Assembly (NCBI RefSeq): GCF_002154725.1
Contig: NZ_MTAW01000098.1
Location: 21,594 to 85,593, forward strand
Direction: 5' to 3'
Length of the DNA: 64,000 nucleotides
Source: Nostoc sp. 106C
GTDB lineage: Bacteria > Cyanobacteriota > Cyanobacteriia > Cyanobacteriales > Nostocaceae
The position numbers were made by a program, and so were the translations under genes. The notes under the pieces are model-generated. The model did not search any database and was not told the origin of the DNA. It saw only the letters and a list, made by a program, of their open reading frames with translations. Positions 8,664 to 17,700 of the stretch are shown piece by piece (the stretch's first letter is position 1; the number at the start of each line of letters is the position of its first letter).

Positions 8664-10184
8664 GTGAATCTCCCTTTAATTACTCGTGCTCAAGAACATA
8701 ACGAGAAAATAGCGATTCTCGTTCCGAGAGGCTGCGCCAACGCTACAAATGAAAGAGCATTTACCTATAGGGATTTGCTGCACACCTCCAGTCAAATAGC
8801 AACATTTCTTCTGAAGGATGCAGAAGATTTACAAGAGCAACGAGTTGCTTTTCTCATTCCGCCTGGCTTTGAGTATGTGACTACACAGTGGGGAATTTGG
8901 CGCGCTGGCGGAATAGCCGTACCTCTGTGTGTTTCTCACCCGCGACCTGAATTAGAGTATGCGATCGCAAATTCAGGAGCATCAATTATTGTTGCTCATC
9001 CCAATTTTGAGGCTATATTGCGTCCAATCGCCCAAGAGAAAAATTTGCGATTTATCCTCACCTCAGAAACGCTCCCAGATCGTGTTTGTCGCCTCCCAGA
9101 AGTAGATATCGCTAGACGCGCGTTAATTCTCTACACAAGCGGTACAACAGGTAAACCGAAAGGTGTAGTTACGACTCATTACAATATTCAAGCTCAAGTG
9201 ACTAGCTTAATCAGCGCTTGGGAATGGACATCAAGCGAACGCATTTTGCATATACTACCACTGCATCATATTCACGGGATAATTAACGTCCTGACTTGTG
9301 CTTTATGGGCTGGGGCGGAGTGCCATATGTTGAGCAAGTTTGATGCCGAAGTTGTTTGGAACCGAATTTGTGAAGGTGACTTAACCCTATTTATGGCAGT
9401 ACCGACGATTTATGTAAAGTTGATCGCTGCTTGGGAAAACGCTTCTAGCGAACGCCAAAAGAGAATGACAGCAGGCTGTGCGAAAATGCGCCTCATGGTT
9501 TCTGGTTCAGCAGCCTTACCAGTTCAAGTTTTAGAGAAGTGGCAGAGTATTAGCGGTCATTTTCTGCTTGAACGCTATGGAATGACGGAAATTGGCATGG
9601 CACTATCCAACCCTTTACACGGTCAACGATACTCAGGATATGTGGGTCAGCCTTTGCCGCAAGTGGAAGTCAGATTAGTGGATGAGGGTGGAGAGTTAGT
9701 TCCACCAGGGACACCAGGAGAAATCCAAGTCAAAGGCCCCACAGTGTTTCTGGAATATTGGCAAAATCCCCAAGCAACTGCAAAAGCTTTCCAAGATGGC
9801 TGGTTCTGTACTGGAGATCTTGCCGTAGTTGAAAACGGTAACTACCGCATTCTAGGCAGAATGAGCGTGGATATCATCAAAACTGGAGGATATAAAGTTT
9901 CAGCTTTAGAAATCGAAGAAGTGCTGCGATCGCATCCAGATATTCAGGAATGTGCAGTGGTTGGAGTTGCCGATCCAGAGTGGGGTGAGCGAGTCTGTGC
10001 CGCGTTGGTATTGCAACCGCAACGCCAGTTGACATTAGAATCTTTTAGGAGTTGGGCAAAAGAACAATTAGCAGTTTATAAGATCCCAACCCGAATTCTC
10101 ACAGTTGAAGAATTACCGCGCAACGCGATGGGGAAAGTGACTAAGCCGACAGTGGTCGAGTTATTTCACGCATCTTCATCGTAG
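8664..10184 (+). CDS. Acyl-CoA synthetase, malonyl-CoA-synthetase (ACSF3/MatB)-like
   Basis: 506 residues with a GTG start at 8664. ANL-superfamily motifs are complete: AMP-binding loop YTSGTTGKPKG (residues 157-167), LPLHHIHGI, ERYGMTE, CTGDLA, and the C-terminal KTGGYKVSALEIEE and PRNAMGKVTK with the catalytic Lys. The KTGGYKVSALE block and overall order match malonyl-CoA synthetases of the ACSF3 type, which make malonyl-CoA from malonate, ATP and CoA. The exact acyl substrate is inferred. Residues 21-29 are encoded by a small dispersed repeat inserted in frame (8724-8750), giving the odd segment PRGCANATN in a surface region before AFTYRDL. Confidence 0.88.
   Translation: MNLPLITRAQEHNEKIAILVPRGCANATNERAFTYRDLLHTSSQIATFLLKDAEDLQEQRVAFLIPPGFEYVTTQWGIWRAGGIAVPLCVSHPRPELEYAIANSGASIIVAHPNFEAILRPIAQEKNLRFILTSETLPDRVCRLPEVDIARRALILYTSGTTGKPKGVVTTHYNIQAQVTSLISAWEWTSSERILHILPLHHIHGIINVLTCALWAGAECHMLSKFDAEVVWNRICEGDLTLFMAVPTIYVKLIAAWENASSERQKRMTAGCAKMRLMVSGSAALPVQVLEKWQSISGHFLLERYGMTEIGMALSNPLHGQRYSGYVGQPLPQVEVRLVDEGGELVPPGTPGEIQVKGPTVFLEYWQNPQATAKAFQDGWFCTGDLAVVENGNYRILGRMSVDIIKTGGYKVSALEIEEVLRSHPDIQECAVVGVADPEWGERVCAALVLQPQRQLTLESFRSWAKEQLAVYKIPTRILTVEELPRNAMGKVTKPTVVELFHASSS
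8724..8750. repeat. Small dispersed repeat inserted in frame within the ligase gene
   Basis: The sequence CCGAGAGGCTGCGCCAACG is of the small-dispersed-repeat type known from Nostoc genomes. It sits between codons for KIAILV and ERAFTYRDL, adding about nine residues without disturbing the frame. It appears tolerated because it falls in the variable N-terminal part of the enzyme. Confidence 0.5.
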
Positions 10185-10303
10185 AGTTAGCAATTTGGAA
10201 CAAAGCGATCGCCGCTTATCTTTCGGGACATAGGAGGGTAGGCGATCTGGCTTAACTAAAACCAAGCAAGGAATGGCTCGAATTACCCAAATTTTCTCAT
10301 AAC

Positions 10304-10783
10304 TTAAGAATGTTTAGATGTGGTTGTTCCTTTCCAAGTCATTATCTGAAAACCCAATGTACTCAAGAACAATCCTAAAATTGCAAAAAAATACTGTGCT
10401 TCATATCGCTCTAAAGTTAATGATTGTGTTTTGCCATCTTCGAGAAATTGTTGCGCTTTGAGTAAATCCCCCTGAATCTCTTCCAAATATAGAGTATTGC
10501 CAAACATTAAATTACTTCCTTCTCCTTTCAAACAGATGAAGTACAGGGTACTATCATAATAATTTGTCCCCTTTCCCATACGAACTGCTTGCAAATTTTT
10601 TAACTGGACTGTGTGAATTGGTATCCACCACAAGACTATTTCCTGCCTTTGACAATCCACTTGATTCACTGGTGTATGCTTACAAGTGACTGAATTAGTA
10701 TGAGGTATCCCTTCCCAAACAAATAACAGGCCGATGAGCAAAAATATTCCACCAAAAACCACAGAACATAACCGCTGCCTCAT
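10304..10783 (-). CDS. Small membrane protein of unknown function
   Basis: 159 residues. There is one hydrophobic helix at the N-terminus (about residues 8-22) and a second near the C-terminus (about residues 130-148, FFAILGLFLSTLGFQIM); the stretch between is polar with two Cys (VTCKHT, VDCQRQ). This is a hairpin-like topology with a central domain, perhaps on the outer face of the plasma membrane. I do not recognise a family. The ATG at 10781-10783 is the only plausible start. It stands alone between the convergent ligase gene and the CBM20 gene. Confidence 0.65.
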   Translation of the reverse strand: MRQRLCSVVFGGIFLLIGLLFVWEGIPHTNSVTCKHTPVNQVDCQRQEIVLWWIPIHTVQLKNLQAVRMGKGTNYYDSTLYFICLKGEGSNLMFGNTLYLEEIQGDLLKAQQFLEDGKTQSLTLERYEAQYFFAILGLFLSTLGFQIMTWKGTTTSKHS

Positions 10784-10892
10784 ACATTTTTTTCTTTCTA
10801 TATAGTTTCATATAGTTTCGTATTGTTTAGATCCCATATTGCCTTTAGCTTGTCAGTTCTCAATAAGTCTAAGAGCTTGCGATCGCTTTTCC

Positions 10893-13160
10893 CTACCCTT
10901 TTAAAGTATCCTTAGGGTGATTCGGTGGGCACCAAAAGAGGTTTTTGCTGGACACACCAAGGGATTCGAGAATTCCGCGCATCACCTCTGTGCAGTATAT
11001 CCAGTGTCCCAAATCGTCATACATGCGATCGGGATTAAACTCGACATTGTAATGGAGCACATAAGAGAGATTTAAGAACTCATCAGAGGCTTGAGGAGAA
11101 AGAAGCAGGAGGTGAAATGGCTTCCCTTGGCATTGTTTTTCCAGCTTGTTGACTAAATCGATCGCGCCACTGCGCTCGCTAATACCTGTGCGGACGAAAA
11201 GCAGTTTGTCGGAATTCTCAATTGTGTACCAAAACCTTTGCGAGCGTGCCGTGTAGCGAATGCGCATTCGTTCATGCACAGGAGACATATCATTAACAGG
11301 GTCGTCTGTGTCCTCAACTTCATGAGCAAAGGATAAACCCGTCCATTTGCTGTGGTAGATTCTGCCTGCTTCTGGATTGTAATGCAGAAAGGCAGGGTTC
11401 CACATATCATAAAAGCGGTTTTCGATGATATCTGCGATATCTGCAATATTGGTAGTGCGTGTCAAATCAAAGGGAAAGGCGGGGCCGTCATACTCCATTT
11501 TGTATAACATCATCCTAACGGCACAGCGATCGCCTAACGGCACGATTGCCACACGGCTGATGTTTGATAATTTGCACTTATACTCGAACAGCACAGCAGA
11601 TTTTGGTGGTACTTTCACCCGACTTTCTAGCCCACGATCGCCAATCATCATTGTGCGGAAGGGGATATCGGGATGTAAGGGATCTTCATAGACACCTGGT
11701 GGCATAGCTTTAAGTGCTAGACGTACCTCTTGCCACATAGGTTGGATGTTGTACTCGTGATCTGATTCGTTGATCGCCCAGAGGTGGCGCTTGTCTTGTT
11801 GCAAAAGTCCGAGATGCCCGTCATAGAACAACACTTGTGAGTTGTTAGGTGCAAAGAGATTAAACGCAGCACTATATTCCACGTCAACACCAGGGGGGAT
11901 CTCCACGGTTGTTGCGATCGCGCCATCCTCTTGCACGGCAAAGAATGGGAGTGTACCTTTCTGGGCATTTTTTGCAATGTAAATGCCTGGGATCAATCCG
12001 GCTTTACTTTGCAGTACGGTTTGCAGTTCTTGCCAATAGGGAACAACGGTATAGCTATATTTTGATGGATTGTTGATCCGCAAACGCTTCTCTTCAATAC
12101 AGGCACAAATATAGAAGCCTGCATTGTCAAGATAAATTGGGATTTCATTCGGCTGCCAAAAGCGTTGTTTTTCTTTTGCTAATTCGGCTTTGTCAATTTG
12201 GAAAAGACTCAGTTCGATCGCCTGATACATGAGGCGATGACCAATTGTGTTGGGGTGAGCCGGATCGAAGGATATCCCCTCTCGCCAGCGTCCTTGTCCA
12301 TCATCAACGGCTGCTAACCAATCCAATATGGTCACGCCCCAATTCAACATCCGGTCGTGTGTATCCTTCAAGAGCCAGTGATGTTCGGGAGAATAGTCGT
12401 TGTTGGGATAGACCCCGCCCAGAATTGGACGTGCTCCCAATGCCCGCGTCATTTGCACAAGCTGCTGCAAGCCGCTTTCAAAGAGCCTTTGTATGGCCCG
12501 TCGTTGGTGAGGGAGACAGTGAGCTAACCCTTCGTTACCCAATGACAATGCAATAATCACCACATCCGGTCGTTCTGGCGTAACTACCGATCCAAACCGA
12601 GCGATCGTTCTGCTGACATTAGCTCCTACCTCTGATACATTTACCAGTCTGTGCCCATATTGTTCCTGCAAAGCCTGTTCTAAAAGCCAAACCCAACCTT
12701 TCAACAGCCAGGCTTTATGACCTAAGGCGACGGAACTGCCAATGACTACGATTTTTAGCCCTTCAGTCCCTTTTTCTAGAGGTATTCTGACGGCAGACTC
12801 TTGAATGTATCCGAAAGGGTAAGGCTGCAAATAACCAAATGCACCATCATCCACAACAATAGTACCGGACTGCTCGTTAGGATTGATCGGCAGCCAACGG
12901 TTTGGGCCTAGAGCTTCCCATCGCCCACGGTCTTTTGCATCAAGACGTACATATTTATATTCCACTCTCTGGCGCTCGCCTGACTCCAAAGATGGCTGAA
13001 TGTCGATTTCTGTGTCTGTCCACCATAAAGGATAGCGATCGCCACTTGTGCGCAGGTGAACACATCTGGCGATGTCCCACAATCCCAACTCGGGAGTAGA
13101 ACCTACTAGACCAATGGATTCACCAGTTTGCGTGTATGCACTAACCTGGAATTTATACAT
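10893..13160 (-). CDS. Three-domain protein: CBM20 starch-binding, SGNH hydrolase, DUF1796
   Basis: 755 residues. Residues 1-95 form a CBM20-like module (KFQVSAYTQTGESIGLVGS, ELGLWD, VEYKYV), normally used to bind starch or glycogen. About residues 130-330 form an SGNH hydrolase: block I IGSSVALG (Ser nucleophile, with Ser for the usual Asp), block III SLGNEG and block V DPAHPNTIGH. A less clear middle part contains repeated beta-rich segments (YTVVPYWQELQT, YNIQPMWQEVRL). The last 220 residues match DUF1796, a papain-like cysteine-peptidase fold (IVPLGDRCAVRMML, FPFD, FLHY). I prefer the ATG at 13158-13160 to a GTG at 13199, because the CBM20 fold starts directly after it. A role in editing acylated glucan is inferred. 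Confidence 0.8.
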   Translation of the reverse strand: MYKFQVSAYTQTGESIGLVGSTPELGLWDIARCVHLRTSGDRYPLWWTDTEIDIQPSLESGERQRVEYKYVRLDAKDRGRWEALGPNRWLPINPNEQSGTIVVDDGAFGYLQPYPFGYIQESAVRIPLEKGTEGLKIVVIGSSVALGHKAWLLKGWVWLLEQALQEQYGHRLVNVSEVGANVSRTIARFGSVVTPERPDVVIIALSLGNEGLAHCLPHQRRAIQRLFESGLQQLVQMTRALGARPILGGVYPNNDYSPEHHWLLKDTHDRMLNWGVTILDWLAAVDDGQGRWREGISFDPAHPNTIGHRLMYQAIELSLFQIDKAELAKEKQRFWQPNEIPIYLDNAGFYICACIEEKRLRINNPSKYSYTVVPYWQELQTVLQSKAGLIPGIYIAKNAQKGTLPFFAVQEDGAIATTVEIPPGVDVEYSAAFNLFAPNNSQVLFYDGHLGLLQQDKRHLWAINESDHEYNIQPMWQEVRLALKAMPPGVYEDPLHPDIPFRTMMIGDRGLESRVKVPPKSAVLFEYKCKLSNISRVAIVPLGDRCAVRMMLYKMEYDGPAFPFDLTRTTNIADIADIIENRFYDMWNPAFLHYNPEAGRIYHSKWTGLSFAHEVEDTDDPVNDMSPVHERMRIRYTARSQRFWYTIENSDKLLFVRTGISERSGAIDLVNKLEKQCQGKPFHLLLLSPQASDEFLNLSYVLHYNVEFNPDRMYDDLGHWIYCTEVMRGILESLGVSSKNLFWCPPNHPKDTLKG

Positions 13161-13610
13161 AGATAGGTTTTTTGCTGATTTAGGGATACAATGCCACACA
13201 GTCAGGCTGAATCATTACATCTGCTTTGGCAGAGTATCATATAGAACAATAAAGTCTTTCTCTTAAAATAACCTTAAATATACTTCCGCAGAAATGATCT
13301 CAGAAATCAAACTCTTAGTCAGAGAGCTAATGAGAGTAATATCCTTTAGTCTTCAACTGACCATACTAGCCTTGCACCACTTCTTGAACTTCCAAATGCT
13401 ACTCAATAAAACTCCCTTGATTCTGCTGAATAAATTATTAATTGGTATAACTTGTTTATTTGATTTTATCCCATAAAGAATTAAAAATAATTTATCTGAG
13501 ATTTTTAATTCTTAGTTAATATTCATTACCAAACCTTAAATTGTAGTTAATCAATCTCAGAAAAACCCCAATACTATTATTTATATAAAATCCATAAGCA
13601 AATATAGAAA
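13161..13610. other. Intergenic region with an AT-rich hairpin
   Basis: 450 bases without a convincing gene. A 13-bp perfect AT-rich stem (13476-13488 with 13501-13513, loop 12) lies about 100 bases before the phosphatase gene; it could be a terminator or a folded 5' leader. A short frame at 13294-13476 has no ribosome binding site or family resemblance and was not called. Confidence 0.5.
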
Positions 13611-14048
13611 ATGAAGAAAGTATTGTTTCTTTGCACTGGTAACTACTATCGCAGTCGCTTCGCTCAACATCTATTTAATCATCTGGCTAGTAAACAAGGC
13701 TTAGATTGGTATGCTGATTCACGAGGGCTAGCTCTGGAACAGGGTATCAACAATGTGGGGGCAATTTCTCAGTATACCGTTGTAGCTTTAGCTGTACGTT
13801 TAATCAATCTACCTGATGAACGTTTTCCACTGCAAGCAAGTGAACAAGATTTTTGCACAGCTGCCAAAATTATTGCACTAGATGAGTCAGAACACCGATT
13901 TTTGATGAAAGAACGTTTTCCCCAATGGGTGGATATGATTGAATATTGGCTTGTTCACGACATAGACAAAACATCTGCTTCTGAAGCTCTTGGGCAAATT
14001 GAGAAACAGCTATTGCAACTTGTAAAGCAATTAATACAAAATTACTAG
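13611..14048 (+). CDS. Low-molecular-weight protein-tyrosine-phosphatase-like protein
   Basis: 145 residues. The N-terminus MKKVLFLCTGNYYRSRFAQ holds the phosphate-binding loop C-x5-R (Cys8 to Arg14) of the low-molecular-weight tyrosine phosphatase/arsenate reductase fold. A DID segment near residue 122 may supply the general acid. The typical LMW-PTP loop is CxGNxCRSP; here the second Cys is Tyr and SP is SR, so substrate preference may differ. It could dephosphorylate protein tyrosine or act on a small phosphate ester; arsenate reduction is less likely without further resolving Cys residues. It seems to be a single gene. Confidence 0.85.
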   Translation: MKKVLFLCTGNYYRSRFAQHLFNHLASKQGLDWYADSRGLALEQGINNVGAISQYTVVALAVRLINLPDERFPLQASEQDFCTAAKIIALDESEHRFLMKERFPQWVDMIEYWLVHDIDKTSASEALGQIEKQLLQLVKQLIQNY

Positions 14049-14175
14049 CTGTGTTCTTAAGAATTATTTAACCTATATCCTTTAAGAGTAATCAAATAAT
14101 CGCTGTTATTTTCATAGGTTAAGAAATGGTTGTTGAATAATTTTCTGTATTTATAGTAATCTAGCGATATCAAAT

Positions 14176-14294
14176 TAAACCTCGTCCATTTTGAAACCTG
14201 GAGTAGTACGGGACGGAAAGCCCGCTACGAAGAGCAGAGAGGAAGATGCTCCTACTACTTTTAAAAATATGGTTTTCAAAATAGATGTGGTTTA
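14176..14294. mobile_element. MITE, 119 bp, inverted copy of 60792-60909
   Basis: The ends are TAAACCTCGTCCATTTTGAA and, on the other strand, TAAACCACATCTATTTTGAA. They pair imperfectly over about 24 bases. A reverse-complement copy lies at 60792-60909, with the same internal layout (GGAGTAGT, GCCCGCTACGAAGAGCAG, ACTACTTTTAAAA). The outer TA pairs suggest a TA target. It creates a false upstream extension for the following gene. Confidence 0.8.
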
Positions 14295-14316
14295 TTTACA
14301 ATCTAAGTTTTCTAAT

Positions 14317-15690
14317 ATGTTAAAACGAATATTTGTAATTGCCGCTTCTGTAATCGTAACTTTAGGATTTGCATCTAATGCAACTGCTGCAACTCCCCGT
14401 TCGAGTTGGGTTGAAAATGAAATTTATCAATATAATCATCCATTTGCTGCTCAATTACCTCAAGAACTAGCAACAAAAATGCAAAAGATGACAGCTAGCC
14501 CTTTCGCCTTTTATCGAGGGACAGCGCACATCTTTTATCGCGATATGCAGACATTACCAGCTTCAGCATTCGTCAATTCTTCAACAAGAGCCATTTGGCT
14601 AGAAGGAGATATGCATATGCAGAATTTTGGGGTAATGAGAGATAACAATGGCAACAATGTATTTGATACCACCGATTTTGATGAAGGTTATCTCGGCCCC
14701 TACGTTTGGGACTTGCGACGTATGGCTGTGTCTATTCTTTTAGCAGCTAAAGAAAATGGACTAAGTTCCTCTGATGCTCAAGATGTTGTGCGCAATTTTC
14801 TGGATACTTACCTCAACAAAATGAGCGATTTTAAGGGAACAAATGACGAATTATCTTATCGCTTAGAATCCAGTAATACCAATGGTGTAGTTCAAGATTT
14901 AATTCAAGCAGCTGCAAGCAAAAGCCGTTCGAGCTTTTTAAGCAAGTATACGTTGCTCAATAGCAATGGCGATCGCATCTTCCAAACCACCTCTGAACTT
15001 CAACCTCTATCTAGCACTACCTATGCAGATATTTCTGCTGCGATGAGTAGCTATATCGCTTCAATTCCTAGCAGCAAACGCTACATCAATAGTTACTACA
15101 CTCTCAAGGATATTCGGCTCAAATTGAGTTCAGGTACTGGTAGCCTTGGCAGATACCGATATTTTTTACTAATTGAAGGCCCCAGTTCCGTAACTGACGA
15201 CGATCGCATCTTAGAGATGAAGCAGGAAACTAGTAGCGCTGTTGCGATCGCAGTTCCGGGTTTGTTATCGAGTTCTATCTATGACAACAATGAAGGAGCA
15301 AGAGTGACAATTGCTATGAAGGCGATGCTTTCCAATACCGATCCCTTGGTTGGTTACGCTACGGTAAACAATATCCCCTTCATGCTGCATGAGAAATCGC
15401 CTTACCAAGAGGACTTTGATTATAAATTGCTCACAACCAAATCAAAATTTATGGATGCAATGGGATATGCGGGGAAAGTTGTAGCCAAAAACCATGCTAT
15501 TTCTGACAAGGATTATAACGATGCGATCGTTCCCTACAGTGTTGACAAAGAAGTAACAGATTTGGTAAGTGGGAACAAGGCTGCATTCAAAAATGAGATT
15601 GTCAACTTTGCCTTGGATTATGCAACTCAAGTTGAGTACGACTATGCAAGTTTCCTAGATGCTTACAACAGAGGGGTACCACTTTACTAA
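14317..15690 (+). CDS. DUF2252 family protein with signal peptide
   Basis: 457 residues from the ATG at 14317. The N-terminus MLKRIFVIAASVIVTLGF followed by ASNATAA is a Sec signal peptide with an AxA cleavage site. The mature part shows DUF2252 hallmarks related to the protein-kinase-like fold: FYRGTAHIFYRD, WLEGDMHMQNFG, DTTDFDEGYLGPYVWDLRR. The frame is open 42 codons further upstream, but that stretch is a MITE (14176-14294) and the signal peptide would be buried. DUF2252 proteins are of unknown function; an exported member would work in the periplasm or outside, where ATP is scarce, so kinase activity is doubtful. It starts a group of exported proteins up to 18.5 kb. Confidence 0.85.
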   Translation: MLKRIFVIAASVIVTLGFASNATAATPRSSWVENEIYQYNHPFAAQLPQELATKMQKMTASPFAFYRGTAHIFYRDMQTLPASAFVNSSTRAIWLEGDMHMQNFGVMRDNNGNNVFDTTDFDEGYLGPYVWDLRRMAVSILLAAKENGLSSSDAQDVVRNFLDTYLNKMSDFKGTNDELSYRLESSNTNGVVQDLIQAAASKSRSSFLSKYTLLNSNGDRIFQTTSELQPLSSTTYADISAAMSSYIASIPSSKRYINSYYTLKDIRLKLSSGTGSLGRYRYFLLIEGPSSVTDDDRILEMKQETSSAVAIAVPGLLSSSIYDNNEGARVTIAMKAMLSNTDPLVGYATVNNIPFMLHEKSPYQEDFDYKLLTTKSKFMDAMGYAGKVVAKNHAISDKDYNDAIVPYSVDKEVTDLVSGNKAAFKNEIVNFALDYATQVEYDYASFLDAYNRGVPLY

Positions 15691-16038
15691 AAATACAAAG
15701 CGTCAGCTTGTTAAGCAATATCACTCAACAGATTAAACCTATGCTTCGGTTCTGATAAACATTTTGAATGAGCAAACACATGTTGTCAATTGTGCTTTGG
15801 CTTTCAGTTTGTAATGTTTATTAAGTTTTTATTTCTGTTGATACCGATCGTCTTAACTAGAACTTACGCAGCAAGTACGGAATTTAGGGGTACTAAGCCG
15901 ATTAGTTCTACTTAATATCTAATCAAATAGGGTGGCAATGCCCACCAAAACCCGGATAGGGTGGGCAATGCCCACCCTACAAGTACTACGTGTATTTCAG
16001 AAATCAAATATGAGTCTTATAGATTGAGAGGATAGCAA
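15691..16038. other. Intergenic region with dispersed repeats
   Basis: About 350 bases. 15929-15981 carries two copies of a palindromic repeat around GGGTGGGCAATGCCCACC. Bases 15993-16021 match the right end of the TATAG MITE family (TTTCAGAAATCAAATATGAG followed by TCTTATAG) without an evident left partner. GAGAGGA at 16026-16032 is a plausible ribosome binding site for the next gene. Confidence 0.5.
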
Positions 16039-17151
16039 ATGCTTTTGAAAAAAGTTTTCTTAATGGCTATGGGAGTGGTTCTGGCAATAGTAATTGGCAG
16101 TTTGACAGAATTAAAAGCAATAGCCCAATCTCCTACCGATCTAGATTTAGCTCTTTATCACGCTCCAATTCACTATCAAGATACAGATAGCACTAAATAC
16201 AGCGGAGACTATATCACGCGATTTAATTACGATGGAGATTGGCGAGGAACAAATAACTGGGACAATCTTCAACTATTTCCTCTGAATGCTCATGGCTATT
16301 ATTCTGTAGTCGAGACTTGTACTCATTGGTTTATTACGTATTCCTTTTTTCATCCACAAGACTGGACTGATATTCCTTTCGACCAAGAGCATGAAAATGA
16401 CTTAGAGGGTAAGCTGGCGATCGTTCGTAAAGATGGTTCAACTTTTGGTAAGTTAGAAGGAACTGTAACTGTATTTCACAACGACTTCTACTCGTATACA
16501 CCATCTGGTAGTGCTTTGCGAAATGGTGCGGAAAGTATTGATGGGACGCTCACCATGAGCAACTATAATGGTTCCTTACATCCATTGACAACTCAGGAAG
16601 CTAAAGGTCATGGACTCAAAGCCTGGCCATACGCTGGGGATTTTACGGGAGCCAGTAACGAGGATGGAATTATATACTATCCTTCTAAAACTACTGCTGA
16701 AGTTCCTGCTTCCGGAAACGAGCGCAGCGTGCAATATTTATTAGTTGATGTATTTGCTTCTGGTGGAATGTGGCAGCATCAATTAGATGAAGCCTCTTTA
16801 TCAAGTTCTTCTGCTTTAACCTACAATAGTTGGGGAACTTTCAAGGGAGATTCTAGTGGTAGTTGTGGTGCAGGTACGCCAACTTGTAGTAACAATTCTG
16901 CCAATGCACCTTGGGGTTGGGATGATTCAAATGATGGCTCAGTATATAAGGGTGAAATGGCTTTAGATCCTGCTCACCTAACTGATGTTTACTTTGATGG
17001 TCTCAGTACTTTTGATACCACATACATCCGTAACCAATTTATCCAAGATTTGAGAGATAGGGGATATAATTCAAGCAATCTTCCTCAAGGCTGGCCTACC
17101 CAAATCAATCTTAATTCCCTGATCGGTAAGCTCAAAACCCAGTGTTTCTAA
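16039..17151 (+). CDS. Secreted protein of unknown function (Vps62-like fold possible)
   Basis: 370 residues. A signal peptide (residues 1-30, ending LKAIAQS) is followed by YHAPIHYQDTD, GDYITRFNYDGDW, CTHWFITYSFFHPQDW and the acidic HENDLEG. The series resembles the 'Vps62-like' domain found in some secreted bacterial and fungal proteins, but I am not certain of that. Two nearby Cys (CGAGTPTC) could form a disulfide. A polar segment, GWDDSNDGSVYKGEMALDPA, could bind metal. It lies between another exported protein and the NuiA/NucA pair. Confidence 0.7.
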   Translation: MLLKKVFLMAMGVVLAIVIGSLTELKAIAQSPTDLDLALYHAPIHYQDTDSTKYSGDYITRFNYDGDWRGTNNWDNLQLFPLNAHGYYSVVETCTHWFITYSFFHPQDWTDIPFDQEHENDLEGKLAIVRKDGSTFGKLEGTVTVFHNDFYSYTPSGSALRNGAESIDGTLTMSNYNGSLHPLTTQEAKGHGLKAWPYAGDFTGASNEDGIIYYPSKTTAEVPASGNERSVQYLLVDVFASGGMWQHQLDEASLSSSSALTYNSWGTFKGDSSGSCGAGTPTCSNNSANAPWGWDDSNDGSVYKGEMALDPAHLTDVYFDGLSTFDTTYIRNQFIQDLRDRGYNSSNLPQGWPTQINLNSLIGKLKTQCF

Positions 17152-17239
17152 GCTAAAATACATCTTCATTTGAGTTGACAGTCAACAGTTAACAATTAAC
17201 TGTCAACACGATTAAAAATATCTCCTTTAAGAACAGTTT

Positions 17240-17641
17240 ATGACTAGCGAAATTACTGAAAAGCTCAAGCAAGCTTCTAATGATTTGCTAATGATGAGTG
17301 AGTCAGATTATCCCTTTGAAGTTTTTTTCTGGTCCGATCGAGGTAAAGAAGATTTGACAAATCAAAAACTCTTACAATTAACAAGTCATTCTCAAGATAC
17401 ATCTCTTGAAACAGTAGACTTAGACTATTTTTTTCGGAATTGTGCTGAAGAGAAAGATTGGTACGATGAAACACAGAAACAAAATGTTCAAAAGTTTCAA
17501 TTACTTATACAAACATTAAAAGATAATCTTATTGATATTAAGGTTTATCGGTTGGGTACAGTCAGTATTGATGTCTATATTGTCGGTAAAACTGTATCTG
17601 GTGATTTAGCTGGAATTGCAACAAAAGTTGTGGAAACATAA
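17240..17641 (+). CDS. nuiA: Sugar-non-specific nuclease inhibitor NuiA
   Basis: 133 residues, close to the known Anabaena NuiA in length and order: LKQASNDLLMMSESDYPFEV, DWYDET, FQLLIQTLKDNL, VYRLGTVSIDVYIVGKT and the ending LAGIATKVVET. NuiA is a cytoplasmic protein that binds and blocks the active site of the non-specific nuclease NucA with very high affinity, protecting the producer. There is no signal peptide, as expected. The nuclease gene lies directly downstream in convergent orientation, sharing a terminator hairpin, so inhibitor and target form a self-contained pair. Confidence 0.93.
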   Translation: MTSEITEKLKQASNDLLMMSESDYPFEVFFWSDRGKEDLTNQKLLQLTSHSQDTSLETVDLDYFFRNCAEEKDWYDETQKQNVQKFQLLIQTLKDNLIDIKVYRLGTVSIDVYIVGKTVSGDLAGIATKVVET

Positions 17642-17654
17642 CTGACAAATCACT

Positions 17655-17680
17655 AGCCTGTCTTTAGATATAGACAGGCT
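17655..17680. terminator. Shared bidirectional terminator of nuiA and nucA
   Basis: A perfect 9-bp stem AGCCTGTCT/AGACAGGCT with an 8-base loop lies in the 59-base gap between the convergent stop codons of nuiA and nucA; TTAGTTT follows on the plus strand. Confidence 0.75.
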
Positions 17681-17700
17681 TTAGTTTCAACTAATAAGTC

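Noticed and set aside
11153..12556. Several 80-100-codon frames within the CBM20/SGNH/DUF1796 gene
   Set aside because: They overlap a clear long gene in other frames and have no family signal.
13294..13476. 60-codon plus-strand frame before the phosphatase
   Set aside because: No ribosome binding site, no family resemblance and AT-rich composition like the surrounding spacer.
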